From assembly GCF_900626095.1 (NCBI RefSeq), contig NZ_UYZZ01000005.1:1-64000 (forward strand): DNA of 64,000 bases, in the 5' to 3' direction. The translations under genes and the position numbers were made by a program. Below the pieces are notes generated by a model. The model was given only the letters and a program-made list of their open reading frames with translations. It did no database searches and had not been told where the DNA came from. The DNA comes from Clostridium rectalis (lineage in GTDB: Bacteria > Bacillota > Clostridia > Clostridiales > Clostridiaceae). Shown one piece after another: positions 1 to 7,789 of the stretch; position 1 is the stretch's first letter, and every line of letters starts with the position of its first letter.

Positions 1-111
1 ATATATATCAAAAGAAAATTGCTAAAAGAGCAAACTGGATTTCCTTGGAGTGCTTGTAAAGGGATAGCTAAATATAGAGCACTATATGATTTTATTAGAA
101 TATGTGGTTAA
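1..111 (+). CDS. C-terminal end of an unidentified phage protein (partial)
   Basis: The window opens inside a plus-strand frame that runs to a TAA at 109-111. The 36 visible residues are basic (ending KYRALYDFIRICG) and carry no motif I can name. The frame points the same way as the early phage genes that follow, so it is probably the previous gene of the same operon. Start and most of the protein lie left of the window. Confidence 0.5.
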   Translation: MYIKRKLLKEQTGFPWSACKGIAKYRALYDFIRICG

Positions 112-175
112 CGTCACAATTCAACTATAAGATTACATTTTGAAATTTTTGCGAAGGTAAAAAGAAGGTGAAGTT

Positions 176-364
176 ATGCCAAAAATAAAATTTTCAGAAG
201 ATATATTTATAACTAATTCTGAGTGTATAGAAAAAGATACTATTATGAATTTAAAAGAAAATAAAGACCATTTTGCAATTTATTCAAATAGTGGATATAT
301 TGCTGGCACGTATGATTATAGTTTAAAAAATGATATTTATAAATATTTTGAGATAATGGATTAG
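176..364 (+). CDS. Small hypothetical phage protein, 62 aa
   Basis: ATG start preceded by AGAAGGTGAAG at good spacing. The 62-residue product is mixed charged and hydrophobic, without cysteines, membrane segment or recognisable fold. It sits in a run of short same-direction genes with short gaps (next gene 30 bases on), typical of phage early operons. Function unknown; it is called real because of its ribosome binding site, length and context. Confidence 0.55.
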   Translation: MPKIKFSEDIFITNSECIEKDTIMNLKENKDHFAIYSNSGYIAGTYDYSLKNDIYKYFEIMD

Positions 365-394
365 CATTACAATCCAAATATTGGAGGAATAAAA

Positions 395-562
395 ATGATG
401 GTATGTGACTTTTGTGGAAAAAACGAGAATGAGGTTTATAGATTAGTAGCTAATAAAAACAATGCTATATGTAATAAATGTATAATGTTATGTTCAGAAA
501 TACTTTTATCAGAATTAGGAGAATTTAAAAAACTTAATATAAATGACTACAATGAAGAATAA
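395..562 (+). CDS. Stand-alone ClpX-type C4 zinc-finger protein, 55 aa
   Basis: ATG start behind TTGGAGGAAT. Residues 4-36 follow the N-terminal zinc-binding domain of the ClpX unfoldase: CDFCGKNENEV, then RLVA, then CNKCIMLCSEIL, giving the C-x2-C...C-x2-C zinc site and the hydrophobic dimer surface. Nothing of the AAA+ motor follows; the protein stops about 20 residues later. In ClpX this domain dimerises and docks adaptors and some substrates such as phage lambda O and MuA (established for ClpX). A free copy in a phage could bind host ClpX or its adaptors as a decoy or a new adaptor; that is inference. It could instead be only a small structural zinc protein. Confidence 0.75.
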   Translation: MMVCDFCGKNENEVYRLVANKNNAICNKCIMLCSEILLSELGEFKKLNINDYNEE

Positions 563-573
563 GGAGTTTGAAT

Positions 574-912
574 ATGAGAGAGATTAAATTTAGAGCATGG
601 AATGAATGCGAAAAAATAATGGAATGTAATATTCAAGATGAGTACGACGGCGACCTATGTTGCTTCGGATGTTATCTAAATAATGAATTTTGGAAAGTTA
701 TGCAATATACCGGACTAAAAGATAAAAAAGGTGTTGATATCTATGAAGGAGATATACTTACATTTGCTTTTGAGGAACTAGATGGTACGAAGAAAAAAGG
801 GTTTCTGATTATAGACGATATAACTGATTATGAAACAATGAATATTCTTAATATTGCTAATTTTACTGAAATAATAGGAAATATATATGAAAATTTACAA
901 ATTAATTTTTAA
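574..912 (+). CDS. YopX-family phage protein
   Basis: The 112-residue product begins MREIKFRAWNE and contains MQYTGLKDKKGVDIYEGDIL, the hallmark of the YopX family found in Firmicute phages and plasmids (Pfam YopX). The family has an OB/SH3-like fold and no proven activity. The start was placed at ATG 574 because GGAG lies 7 bases upstream; a TTG at 568 is in frame but badly spaced. It follows the ClpX-finger gene by 11 bases, so the two are probably co-transcribed. Confidence 0.85.
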   Translation: MREIKFRAWNECEKIMECNIQDEYDGDLCCFGCYLNNEFWKVMQYTGLKDKKGVDIYEGDILTFAFEELDGTKKKGFLIIDDITDYETMNILNIANFTEIIGNIYENLQINF

Positions 913-965
913 ATATTATAGATTAGTTTAATGTTTTACATGGAGTTTAGGGGGAGTGAAAAATA

Positions 966-1262
966 ATGAATCCATTTAGAATAAGTAAAAGTAATATCAA
1001 AGCGTTTATAGATAATTGCAATTATGAATTGACAGGATTACTAGAGACAGGTGAAATAACCATAGCAATTGTATCAGACCTTGAACGGGATACATTAAAA
1101 AAGGTAATGGAATCTTCAAATATAAATAAAGAACAAATTATAAAAGAACTAAATAATTTGACTGATAACCATACTAATGAAATTTTAGAGATTTATAAAC
1201 AACTATCAGCCAATGATACATTAAATATTTGTAAGAAAAATGGTTTAAGGATTAAGGTGTAA
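966..1262 (+). CDS. Hypothetical phage protein, 98 aa
   Basis: ATG start; GGGGGAGTG lies about 8 bases upstream. The product starts MNPFRISKSNIKAFIDN and is predicted mostly helical and soluble, with no metal-binding or membrane signature. It is the last gene before a strong promoter-operator at 1310-1338, so it likely ends the first early transcript. I do not recognise the family. Confidence 0.55.
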   Translation: MNPFRISKSNIKAFIDNCNYELTGLLETGEITIAIVSDLERDTLKKVMESSNINKEQIIKELNNLTDNHTNEILEIYKQLSANDTLNICKKNGLRIKV

Positions 1263-1309
1263 TTTATTTAAAATAAATAATTGAAAATAAAAAATATTTT
1301 GAAATATGC

Positions 1310-1338
1310 TTGACTTGTAGTACATTATGTACTACAAT
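1310..1338 (+). promoter_or_regulatory. Promoter with embedded 23-bp perfect palindrome
   Basis: TTGACT (1310-1315) and TACAAT (1333-1338) are 17 bp apart. A perfect odd palindrome, TTGTAGTACA-TTA-TGTACTACAA, fills 1315-1337, so a dimeric repressor bound there would block polymerase. It lies 132 bp upstream of the small ribbon-helix-helix-like gene at 1471, suggesting autoregulation (inference). Confidence 0.75.
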
Positions 1339-1470
1339 GATAGCAGATAGAGAGATAATAAATATATAATTAACTCAACATTAGTTATATGGAAAAAATT
1401 ATGGATTGAATGTAGGAGGTGGTATAGTTTACAATTGTGTTAAGAATAATACACAGTTGGAGGAATTTAG

Positions 1471-1641
1471 ATGCTAGATATAAAAAAGACAAAAGATAAG
1501 GCAATTCCTCGTGTGCGTATAACAGCACAAGAGGAAATTGAAATACTAAAAAGAATAAAAGAATTAGGAATAAACAATATATCTAACTATGTAAGGTATT
1601 GTATTAATAAAGACCTTAGAGAATCAGAAAAGACTAGGTAA
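1471..1641 (+). CDS. Small ribbon-helix-helix-like DNA-binding protein, 56 aa
   Basis: ATG preceded by TTGGAGGAATTTAG. The product has a short beta-forming stretch (IPRVRITAQEE) followed by two helices (IEILKRIKELG and ISNYVRYCINKDL), the layout of CopG/MobC-type ribbon-helix-helix proteins. Proteins of this fold dimerise and bind palindromes. Two promoters with palindromic spacers flank it (1310-1338 and 1669-1697), fitting a self-regulating switch. The stop codon lies inside the terminator stem that follows. The fold assignment is from pattern and length only; it could also be a plasmid-type antitoxin without its toxin. Confidence 0.6.
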   Translation: MLDIKKTKDKAIPRVRITAQEEIEILKRIKELGINNISNYVRYCINKDLRESEKTR

Positions 1642-1659
1642 AAACTTAGTCTTTTTTTA
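1628..1659 (+). terminator. Intrinsic terminator overlapping the end of the RHH-like gene
   Basis: AAAGACTAGG pairs with CTTAGTCTTT (one G-T pair) around a TAAAAA loop, followed by a T-run to 1658. It separates the RHH-like gene from the next promoter 10 bases downstream. Confidence 0.8.
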
Positions 1660-1668
1660 AAAAAACTA

Positions 1669-1697
1669 TTGACTTACTTCAAGAAGTACGTTATAAT
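1669..1697 (+). promoter_or_regulatory. Consensus promoter with inverted-repeat spacer
   Basis: TTGACT (1669-1674), 17 bp, TATAAT (1692-1697). The spacer contains TACTTC-AA-GAAGTA (1675-1688). It has the same architecture as the promoter at 1310, but the half-sites differ (TACTTC against TTGTAGTACA), so the two may bind different proteins. It probably drives the genes from 1724 onward through the helicase module. Confidence 0.75.
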
Positions 1698-1723
1698 ATA
1701 ATTAAAGGAAAGGGGATATAAAA

Positions 1724-1786
1724 ATGGAAATAAAACTAAATACTAATTTAAAATATAAATTTATAGAGGGAAAAAAAGAGTTATAA
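1724..1786 (+). CDS. Possible 20-residue leader peptide or small protein
   Basis: A strong AAAGGAAAGGGG stands about 7 bases before an ATG 27 bases downstream of a consensus -10 box, so this is the first start on that transcript. The frame gives only 20 residues (MEIKLNTNLKYKF...) before TAA. It may be a leader peptide or simply a short unstable product; no stem-loop attenuator was seen between it and the next gene. Confidence 0.3.
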   Translation: MEIKLNTNLKYKFIEGKKEL

Positions 1787-1836
1787 AAGAAAAATACTAT
1801 AGCATTAAAAAAATAAAAAATTTAGGAGTGGTTAAT

Positions 1837-2190
1837 ATGAAGATATTAGAAATGATAGATTTAATAGAAAAACATGATATGGCTAAAATAAAAATAGATA
1901 AAATAAGAATAAATAAAAAAATAACTAATGAAAACCTGTTAAACGAATGTTTACTTAACAAAAAATACTTTTTAATGTTGCTAGAAGTTAAGCATAGATT
2001 TGATTACTTAAAGGATATACTAAAAGCACACAGTAAAGAAGTTTCTGACAAGCAAATCTTATACGCTGTGTATTTAAGTGAAAGTGACCCTTATTTAAAA
2101 GATATGACAAGAAATTTTGATACAATAACACAAAAAGAAATGCAAGAACTAATAAGAGATTTTAGAAACTCAGCCGACTTAATTAAATAA
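1837..2190 (+). CDS. Hypothetical phage protein, 117 aa
   Basis: Start taken at ATG 1837 because TTAGGAGTGG is 5-7 bases upstream; an in-frame GTG at 1828 overlaps that site. The product is helical and lysine-rich at the N-terminus (MAKIKIDKIRINKKI) with several leucine/tyrosine repeats, no cysteine cluster and no membrane segment. It leads the helicase module (32 bases before the next gene). Family not recognised. Confidence 0.55.
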   Translation: MKILEMIDLIEKHDMAKIKIDKIRINKKITNENLLNECLLNKKYFLMLLEVKHRFDYLKDILKAHSKEVSDKQILYAVYLSESDPYLKDMTRNFDTITQKEMQELIRDFRNSADLIK

Positions 2191-2222
2191 AATTTTAATT
2201 TACAATTGAGGGAGGTATATAA

Positions 2223-3374
2223 ATGGCATGGTATTATGGAGTTTTTAGTTGTGGACATGAAGGAAGGGTAAATATTATAGGTCCACATAAGAACAGAGAG
2301 TTTAAGAGAGAAAATGAGTTTAGAAAAATGTGTCCAGAATGTTACGAAAATTATATACAAGAGATTAAAGAAAGAAAAAATAAAGAAGCTGCAAAAAAGT
2401 CAAAAGAAATGGAATTACCATCTTTAGAAGGAACTGAAAAGCAAGTAATATGGGCCAATACATTGAGACAAGAATTTATTGAAAAATCAGAAAAATTAAA
2501 TAAGGATGAACTAAAAAGATACCAAATGTGGGGCGGTGAGTTAGAAGGGTTAAAAGAAAGTGAAATTAAAGATATAGTAGATTACATTTTAATAAATAGA
2601 GATAATGCTAAATACTGGATAGATAACAGAGATAAGATAATTAGAACAATAGTACAAGAAAGAAAAAACTCTATTAAAACAGAGGAAGAAATAATAACCG
2701 AGAAACTAGAAGAAGAAGTTAAGTTAGAAAGCACCATTTTTCCAGAAAATAAAATTACAAATGTAGCAGTTGAAATAAATTATAGTAATGAAAAAATAAC
2801 TCCTAAATTTGAAAAAAATTACGATTTTATAAATTTAGTTAAAGAATTAGGGTATAAATGGGATGGTAAGGAGTGGTCAAGAGAAATATATTATAAAACT
2901 GGAGATATAAAAGATAGAGTTGCAGAATTGGGTAATAAACTATTAAACAAAGGGTTTCCCGTTATTATTCTAGATGAAAAAGTTAGAGAAAAAGCTATAA
3001 ATGGAGTATATGAGCAGGAATGCACTAGATGGATAAGTAAGAGGTTAAAAGGAGATAACAAAGACAAATTATCTATTAATTGGAATGGTATTAACGATAA
3101 TTTATACAACGTTGCTAGAAAGCTACCAGGAAGTAAATGGGATAAAGGAGTTATAGTAAGAGTAGAATACTATAAAGAAGTTGAAGAATTTGCTAGATTG
3201 TATAATTTTAAATTTAGTCCTGGTGCCATGGATATTATTAAAAAATATAAAGAAAAAACTAACAACGTTGAAAAAGTTATACCACTTGAGGTTGAAGAAC
3301 TTGAAAATAAAGACGGATTGAAAGAAATATTAAATTCTAACTCTGATATATTAGATGACTTAATAGATGATTGA
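2223..3374 (+). CDS. Phage protein with N-terminal zinc knuckle, helicase partner
   Basis: 383 residues, ATG behind TTGAGGGAGGTATATAA. Residues 10-12 (CGH) and a CPEC near residue 39 look like an N-terminal zinc knuckle. A charged coiled-coil-like middle follows, then two similar 60-residue units containing YKWDGKEWSREI and SKWDKGVIVRVEYYKEV, which read like a tandem repeat. Its last 8 bases overlap the helicase start, so the two proteins are translationally coupled and probably work together. No enzymatic motif is visible. The repeated W-x-x-x-x-W units may be a nucleic-acid or protein docking domain (inference). Confidence 0.6.
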   Translation: MAWYYGVFSCGHEGRVNIIGPHKNREFKRENEFRKMCPECYENYIQEIKERKNKEAAKKSKEMELPSLEGTEKQVIWANTLRQEFIEKSEKLNKDELKRYQMWGGELEGLKESEIKDIVDYILINRDNAKYWIDNRDKIIRTIVQERKNSIKTEEEIITEKLEEEVKLESTIFPENKITNVAVEINYSNEKITPKFEKNYDFINLVKELGYKWDGKEWSREIYYKTGDIKDRVAELGNKLLNKGFPVIILDEKVREKAINGVYEQECTRWISKRLKGDNKDKLSINWNGINDNLYNVARKLPGSKWDKGVIVRVEYYKEVEEFARLYNFKFSPGAMDIIKKYKEKTNNVEKVIPLEVEELENKDGLKEILNSNSDILDDLIDD

Positions 3375-4833
3375 GAAGGTGGATTATGTGCGGTTAAAAA
3401 CAGATTTATTTAAACATCAAAAGAGGGCGGTTGAAAAATTAGCTAAAATAAAAGTTGGTGCATTATATATGGAAATGGGAACAGGCAAAACTAGAACAGC
3501 CTTGGAACTTATAAAAACAAGATTGGAAAATTGCAGGGTAAACCATATAATTTGGTTATGCCCTTGCTCGGTAAAAGAGAGTTTGAAAAGAGATATAAAA
3601 AAACACTCTACTGGTGATTTATCTATGTTTACTATTTGTGGTATAGAAACACTTTCTTCTAGTATTAGAGCCAATTCTATATTGTTAAAATTAGTTTTAA
3701 GAAAAAATTGCTATCTAATAGTAGATGAAAGTAATTTAGTTAAAAACCATAGAGCAAAAAGAACTGAAAATATAATGCGATTAGCTGAACATTGTAAATA
3801 TAAATTAATTTTAAATGGCACTCCTATAAGCCGAAACGAAAAGGACTTATTTTCTCAGTGGTATATACTAGATTGGAGAATATTGGGATATCAAGGTTTT
3901 TGGTCATTTGCAGCTAATCATTTGGAATATGACAAAGATATACCTGGAAAAATAACTAGATGTCTTAATACAGATTACTTAGTTAGAAAAATATTACCAT
4001 ATACGTATCAAGTTAAAAAAGATGTTTGTTTAGATTTACCACAAAAGACATATGATACTAAATACTATTATTTAACAGATGAGCAGAATAAAAATTATAG
4101 ATATGTAGCAGACGAATTGATGTTTTTAGTAGACGAAATGGAGCCACATACAATATACAGGCTATTTACAGGATTACAAAATGTTATTTGTGGATTTAAG
4201 TTAAAAATAACTAAAGATTTAAAGTTTATAAAAGAACCAATGTTTGAAAATCCATTAGATAATCCTAGAATACAAATGCTGTTAGACATATTAAAAATCT
4301 ATGAAAAAACTATTATATTTTGTAAATACACAAAAGAAGTTAAAGATATAACAGTTGTATTAAACAAAAAATACGGGGAGGGTTCGGCTGTATCGTTTTA
4401 TGGAGAATTAAATCAAAAAGAAAGACAAAAAAATTTAGAGTTATTTAAAAATAAAGCACAATTTTTTGTAGCAAATAAAACCTGTGCTGGATATGGATTA
4501 AATCTTCAATTTTGTAGTTATATTATTTATTATAGTAATGACTGGGACTATGCTACAAGGGCACAAAGTGAAGACAGGATACACCGAATAGGACAAAGTA
4601 AAACTGTGCATATAGTTGATATATGTGCGGCTTATACATTAGATGAAAGAATACTAAATTGCCTATTGAGAAAAGAAAACTTAGTAGACAGCTTTAAAAA
4701 AAGAATAGAAATACAAAAAGATGATAACTTTAAGTATATACATAATTTTATATATAAAAGAAATTATAATGGAAATAGATATATAAAACAAATTAATAAT
4801 TTAGACAAAAGTGATTTAATGGAGGTTTTATAA
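3367..4833 (+). CDS. SNF2-family DEAD/DEAH-type helicase
   Basis: 488 residues. Motif I is EMGTGKT near residues 36-42, motif II is VDESN near 120, and the C-terminal lobe carries AGYGLNLQ and the SNF2 signature ARAQSEDRIHRIGQ near 397-410. SNF2 ATPases translocate on double-stranded DNA and rarely unwind it. The length matches the short phage SNF2 proteins without extra domains. It overlaps the gene before by 8 bases and the PAPS-reductase-like gene after by one base (TAATG), so the three are one translational unit. The role may be in DNA replication, remodelling or modification; the sequence does not decide. Confidence 0.9.
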   Translation: MIEKVDYVRLKTDLFKHQKRAVEKLAKIKVGALYMEMGTGKTRTALELIKTRLENCRVNHIIWLCPCSVKESLKRDIKKHSTGDLSMFTICGIETLSSSIRANSILLKLVLRKNCYLIVDESNLVKNHRAKRTENIMRLAEHCKYKLILNGTPISRNEKDLFSQWYILDWRILGYQGFWSFAANHLEYDKDIPGKITRCLNTDYLVRKILPYTYQVKKDVCLDLPQKTYDTKYYYLTDEQNKNYRYVADELMFLVDEMEPHTIYRLFTGLQNVICGFKLKITKDLKFIKEPMFENPLDNPRIQMLLDILKIYEKTIIFCKYTKEVKDITVVLNKKYGEGSAVSFYGELNQKERQKNLELFKNKAQFFVANKTCAGYGLNLQFCSYIIYYSNDWDYATRAQSEDRIHRIGQSKTVHIVDICAAYTLDERILNCLLRKENLVDSFKKRIEIQKDDNFKYIHNFIYKRNYNGNRYIKQINNLDKSDLMEVL

Positions 4834-6137
4834 TGCCAAAAATCTACACTGATAAAAACGTTCTAGATGCTTCGCTTGAGCGTTTTGAAATAATGTTTAA
4901 TGAAACAGATAATATGTATTTAAGCGTTAGTGGAGGAAAAGATAGTTCTATAATGTTGCAGTTGTGTGCAAAAGTTGCTAGGAAATTAAATAAAAAATTT
5001 AGTGTACTTTATATAGACTTAGAAGCACAATATAGACATACTATAGAACACGTAGAAGAACTAATGGAGTGTACTAAAGATGTAGTAGAGAAATTCTATT
5101 GGTGTTGTTTGCCTTTATCTTTAAGAAATGCAGTATCGGTTATTCAGCCAAAATGGATATGTTGGGATAAAAACGATATGCATAAATGGGTAAGGAAAAT
5201 GCCAAATTACAAGTGTGTTATAAACGAAAATAATTATCCAAAAGAATGGACTTGGTTTGAGTGTGGAATGGAGTTTGAAGACTTTATTTTACATTTTGCT
5301 GAATGGTTTAATCAAACACACAGTGGCATAACATCAACAGGAGTAGGAATAAGAAGCAACGAAAGTCTTAATAGGTTTAGAACTATTATAAGTAAAACAA
5401 AGACTAAGTACAAAAATTATAATTGGACTACGCAAATTAAACTTGGTGCTAAATTTTTGAATGTATACAATTTTTATCCTCTTTATGATTGGGAAACTGG
5501 CGACGATTGGGGAGCAGTATCTAAATTAAACTTAAAATACAATTACATATATGAACTTATGTATAAAAATGGCGTAAGTATACATCAACAAAGACTTTGT
5601 CAGCCATATGGTGACGACCAAAGAAACGGACTAGACCAATTTAGAGCATTAGAACCAGAAACGTGGGAAAAAGTGCTTAATAGAGTTCATGGGGTTAACT
5701 TCGGAAATATATATTGTAGAACTTCCTTGTTAGGAAACATTAAATCAGAAAAGCCATTTAATATGACTTGGCAACAATATGCGGTGTTTCTGCTAGAAAG
5801 TTTAGGGTTATATGCTCCCGAACTAAGAGACCATTATGTAAAAAAAATAAAAACTTTTATTAAGTGGTATGAAGATAAGGAAGGAATATCACTTGATAAA
5901 ATACCAGATACAGCAGATAAGAAACTTGAAAGCAGCAAAAAGATAGCTAGTTGGAGAAGGATAGCAAGAGCGATAGAAAAAAATGATTTTTGGATGGGTA
6001 GACTCAGCTTTGGACAAACGAAATCAGATGTTGAAAAAATGTTTGAGTTAAAAAAGAAATATAAAAACTTAATATATGGAAAAGATACGGATAGTAAACC
6101 ACTTAAAAGAATTGCTGAAGAACTTAATAGGAGGTAA
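4833..6137 (+). CDS. PAPS-reductase-like PP-loop protein (IbrA / DUF3440 type)
   Basis: 434 residues. The adenine-nucleotide PP-loop SVSGGKDSS lies at 31-39, followed by the family region LYIDLEAQYRHTIEHVE. The C-terminal part has the DUF3440 pattern (WEKVLNRVHGVNFG and a late helical domain). The closest named relative I can suggest is IbrA, which is always found beside the ParB-like IbrB, as here (next gene 5 bases away). The superfamily includes sulfate-activation enzymes and DndC of the phosphorothioate DNA system. The substrate of the phage branch is unknown. Cysteines are present (VIQPKWICW, FECG) but no iron-sulfur motif is clear. Confidence 0.85.
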   Translation: MPKIYTDKNVLDASLERFEIMFNETDNMYLSVSGGKDSSIMLQLCAKVARKLNKKFSVLYIDLEAQYRHTIEHVEELMECTKDVVEKFYWCCLPLSLRNAVSVIQPKWICWDKNDMHKWVRKMPNYKCVINENNYPKEWTWFECGMEFEDFILHFAEWFNQTHSGITSTGVGIRSNESLNRFRTIISKTKTKYKNYNWTTQIKLGAKFLNVYNFYPLYDWETGDDWGAVSKLNLKYNYIYELMYKNGVSIHQQRLCQPYGDDQRNGLDQFRALEPETWEKVLNRVHGVNFGNIYCRTSLLGNIKSEKPFNMTWQQYAVFLLESLGLYAPELRDHYVKKIKTFIKWYEDKEGISLDKIPDTADKKLESSKKIASWRRIARAIEKNDFWMGRLSFGQTKSDVEKMFELKKKYKNLIYGKDTDSKPLKRIAEELNRR

Positions 6138-6142
6138 TTAAA

Positions 6143-6790
6143 GTGTTGGAAAATTTAATTTGTGAATTAAAAAAAGAAATAAATAAATTAGAAAACATAG
6201 AAGATAAAGTTAATGCTTTAAATAGTGTCAGAGAAGCATTAAGGGAAGTAAGTCCATTTAAAGAGCCTGTAGACTGCATAAGATGGATTAAAACAGATTG
6301 TATACAGGCAAATGAGTACAATCCTAATAAAGTTGCTTCACCAGAAATGAAACTACTTCATACGTCAATTAAACTAGATGGGTATACACAACCCATAGTG
6401 GCATATAAGATTGACAATAATCATTACGAAGTGGTTGATGGTTATCATAGAAACAGAATAGGTAAAGAATATAAAGATATAAATAAAAGAATACATGGTT
6501 ATTTACCATGCTCTATAATCGACAAGCCTTTAGACGAGCGAATAGGAAGCACAATAAGGCACAATAGAGCAAGGGGAACTCATCAAATAAGAAGCATGTC
6601 TGATATAGTAATAGACTTGGTAAAGCAAAAATGGGAAGATGAAGACATATGCAAAAAGCTTGGCATGGAATTAGACGAGGTAATAAGATTAAAACAAATA
6701 AGTGGATTAAAGGAAGCTTTTCAAAATCACTCATTTAGTAAATCGTGGGAAGAGTTTGAAAATAAATATTATAAAAATCAACAGAGGTGA
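6143..6790 (+). CDS. ParB/sulfiredoxin-fold protein (IbrB-like)
   Basis: 215 residues with a GTG start behind AGGAGGTAATTAA. Residues about 60-135 form the ParB N-terminal domain: EYNPNKVASPEMKLL, QPIVAYK, then the core VVDGYHRNRIG, equivalent to the GERR-x-R box of ParB. A helical DNA-binding-like segment follows (VKQKWEDEDICKKLGMELDEV). The pairing with the PP-loop gene upstream is that of IbrA/IbrB. ParB-fold domains bind CTP or related nucleotides and the fold is shared with sulfiredoxin. Whether this protein binds DNA, for example the iterons described in this window, is untested. Confidence 0.85.
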   Translation: MLENLICELKKEINKLENIEDKVNALNSVREALREVSPFKEPVDCIRWIKTDCIQANEYNPNKVASPEMKLLHTSIKLDGYTQPIVAYKIDNNHYEVVDGYHRNRIGKEYKDINKRIHGYLPCSIIDKPLDERIGSTIRHNRARGTHQIRSMSDIVIDLVKQKWEDEDICKKLGMELDEVIRLKQISGLKEAFQNHSFSKSWEEFENKYYKNQQR

Positions 6791-6794
6791 AGAA

Positions 6795-6950
6795 ATGGCT
6801 AAAATTACATTTAATAAAAGTGGTGGTGGAAGTGTAACCGGAAGATTAAATATACCAATGGTTTTATTGAAATCAATCGGTATAAATTTAATGGAACGTG
6901 ACGTTGAACTATATGTTAAAGATAATAAAATAATAATAGAAAAGAAGTAA
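6795..6950 (+). CDS. AbrB/SpoVT-like small DNA-binding protein, 51 aa
   Basis: ATG 6795 chosen because CAGAGGTGAAG precedes it; the longer frame upstream has no ribosome binding site. The product reads AKITFNKSGGGSVTGRLNIP followed by RDVELYVKDNKIIIEKK, the swapped-hairpin beta-barrel pattern of AbrB/MazE proteins. It follows the ParB-like gene by 4 bases and closes the operon before a strong terminator. It probably represses a phage or host promoter as a dimer; an orphan antitoxin is the alternative, as no toxin gene is adjacent. Confidence 0.7.
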   Translation: MAKITFNKSGGGSVTGRLNIPMVLLKSIGINLMERDVELYVKDNKIIIEKK

Positions 6951-6952
6951 TT

Positions 6953-6982
6953 TAAGTTGGACACATGTCCAACTTATTTTTG
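6953..6982 (+). terminator. Intrinsic terminator after the helicase module
   Basis: A perfect stem AAGTTGGACA / TGTCCAACTT around CA (6954-6975) is followed by ATTTTTG. It closes the early operon before the terminase genes. Confidence 0.85.
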
Positions 6983-7020
6983 TTATAATAAAAATAATCG
7001 GAGGTGAAAAAATTTTTTCT

Positions 7021-7305
7021 ATGATTAGTATACAAAGTAAAATATTTAAAATAATAAAAGCGTTAGAGGTAAAGGGGTATATTTATTTAATTAACAACGA
7101 ACAAGTTTTTAGTTTTAAGAGTAATAAAACATTTAATTTAATAAAGCTATTTTATCTAATGCCAGTCGAGCAATACAACAAACTTTATCCAGAAAATAAG
7201 AAAGATGCTAATAAAAAATTGGTAAAAGTTGAGATAATTAAGTCTTTTAAAAAACAAGATATATTATTTAAGTTGATAGATATATATAGACAGGTAGGTG
7301 AATAA
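7021..7305 (+). CDS. Hypothetical protein upstream of terminase, 94 aa
   Basis: The frame begins at ATG 7021, but GAGGTG ends 14 bases before it, longer than usual, so the exact start is uncertain. The product is basic, with alternating hydrophobic and lysine residues (FSFKSNKTFNLIKLFYLMP). It ends 1 base before the small terminase start. Genes here in related phages often encode late regulators or HNH nucleases, but no HNH or helix-turn-helix motif is visible, so the function stays open. Confidence 0.5.
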   Translation: MISIQSKIFKIIKALEVKGYIYLINNEQVFSFKSNKTFNLIKLFYLMPVEQYNKLYPENKKDANKKLVKVEIIKSFKKQDILFKLIDIYRQVGE

Positions 7306-7306
7306 A

Positions 7307-7789
7307 ATGAGTGAAAGTGCTAAGATTCCTAAATTGACACCCAGACAAAAAGCTTTTTGTGATTACTATATACAAACGGGAATTGGTTCAGAAGCGGCTA
7401 GAAGGGCGGGTTATAAGGGAAATAATTTAGATGTAATAGCTGCTCAAAACTTAACTAAACTTAGTATAGTGCGTTATTTAGAAGATAAAATGAAGGAAAT
7501 AGATAATAATAGGATAGCAGATGCACAGGAAATATTAGAATTTTTAACAAGGATTATTAGAAACGAAGAAAAGGACCAGTTGGGTTTAGATGCAAGTTTA
7601 CAAGATAGAATAGAAGCTGCAAAGGCACTATCAAAACGTTATCCGGAATTAGATTATAATTACATAATCAAAATAGGAAAACTTAAGCTTGAAGAAAGAA
7701 AAGTATCATTGTCAGAAAGACAGGTAGATAATCTGTGTGATGACATAGAATATGTCGTTGAGGATGACGATAATGAAGAAGATAATTAG
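7307..7789 (+). CDS. terS: Terminase small subunit
   Basis: 160 residues starting at ATG 7307 behind CAGGTAGGTG. The N-terminus LTPRQKAFCDYYIQTGIGSEAARRAGY is the helix-turn-helix of the Terminase_2 family, which recognises the packaging site on phage DNA. A helical oligomerisation region and an acidic tail (VVEDDDNEEDN) follow. It overlaps the large subunit by 17 bases, the usual coupled arrangement. Confidence 0.93.
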   Translation: MSESAKIPKLTPRQKAFCDYYIQTGIGSEAARRAGYKGNNLDVIAAQNLTKLSIVRYLEDKMKEIDNNRIADAQEILEFLTRIIRNEEKDQLGLDASLQDRIEAAKALSKRYPELDYNYIIKIGKLKLEERKVSLSERQVDNLCDDIEYVVEDDDNEEDN

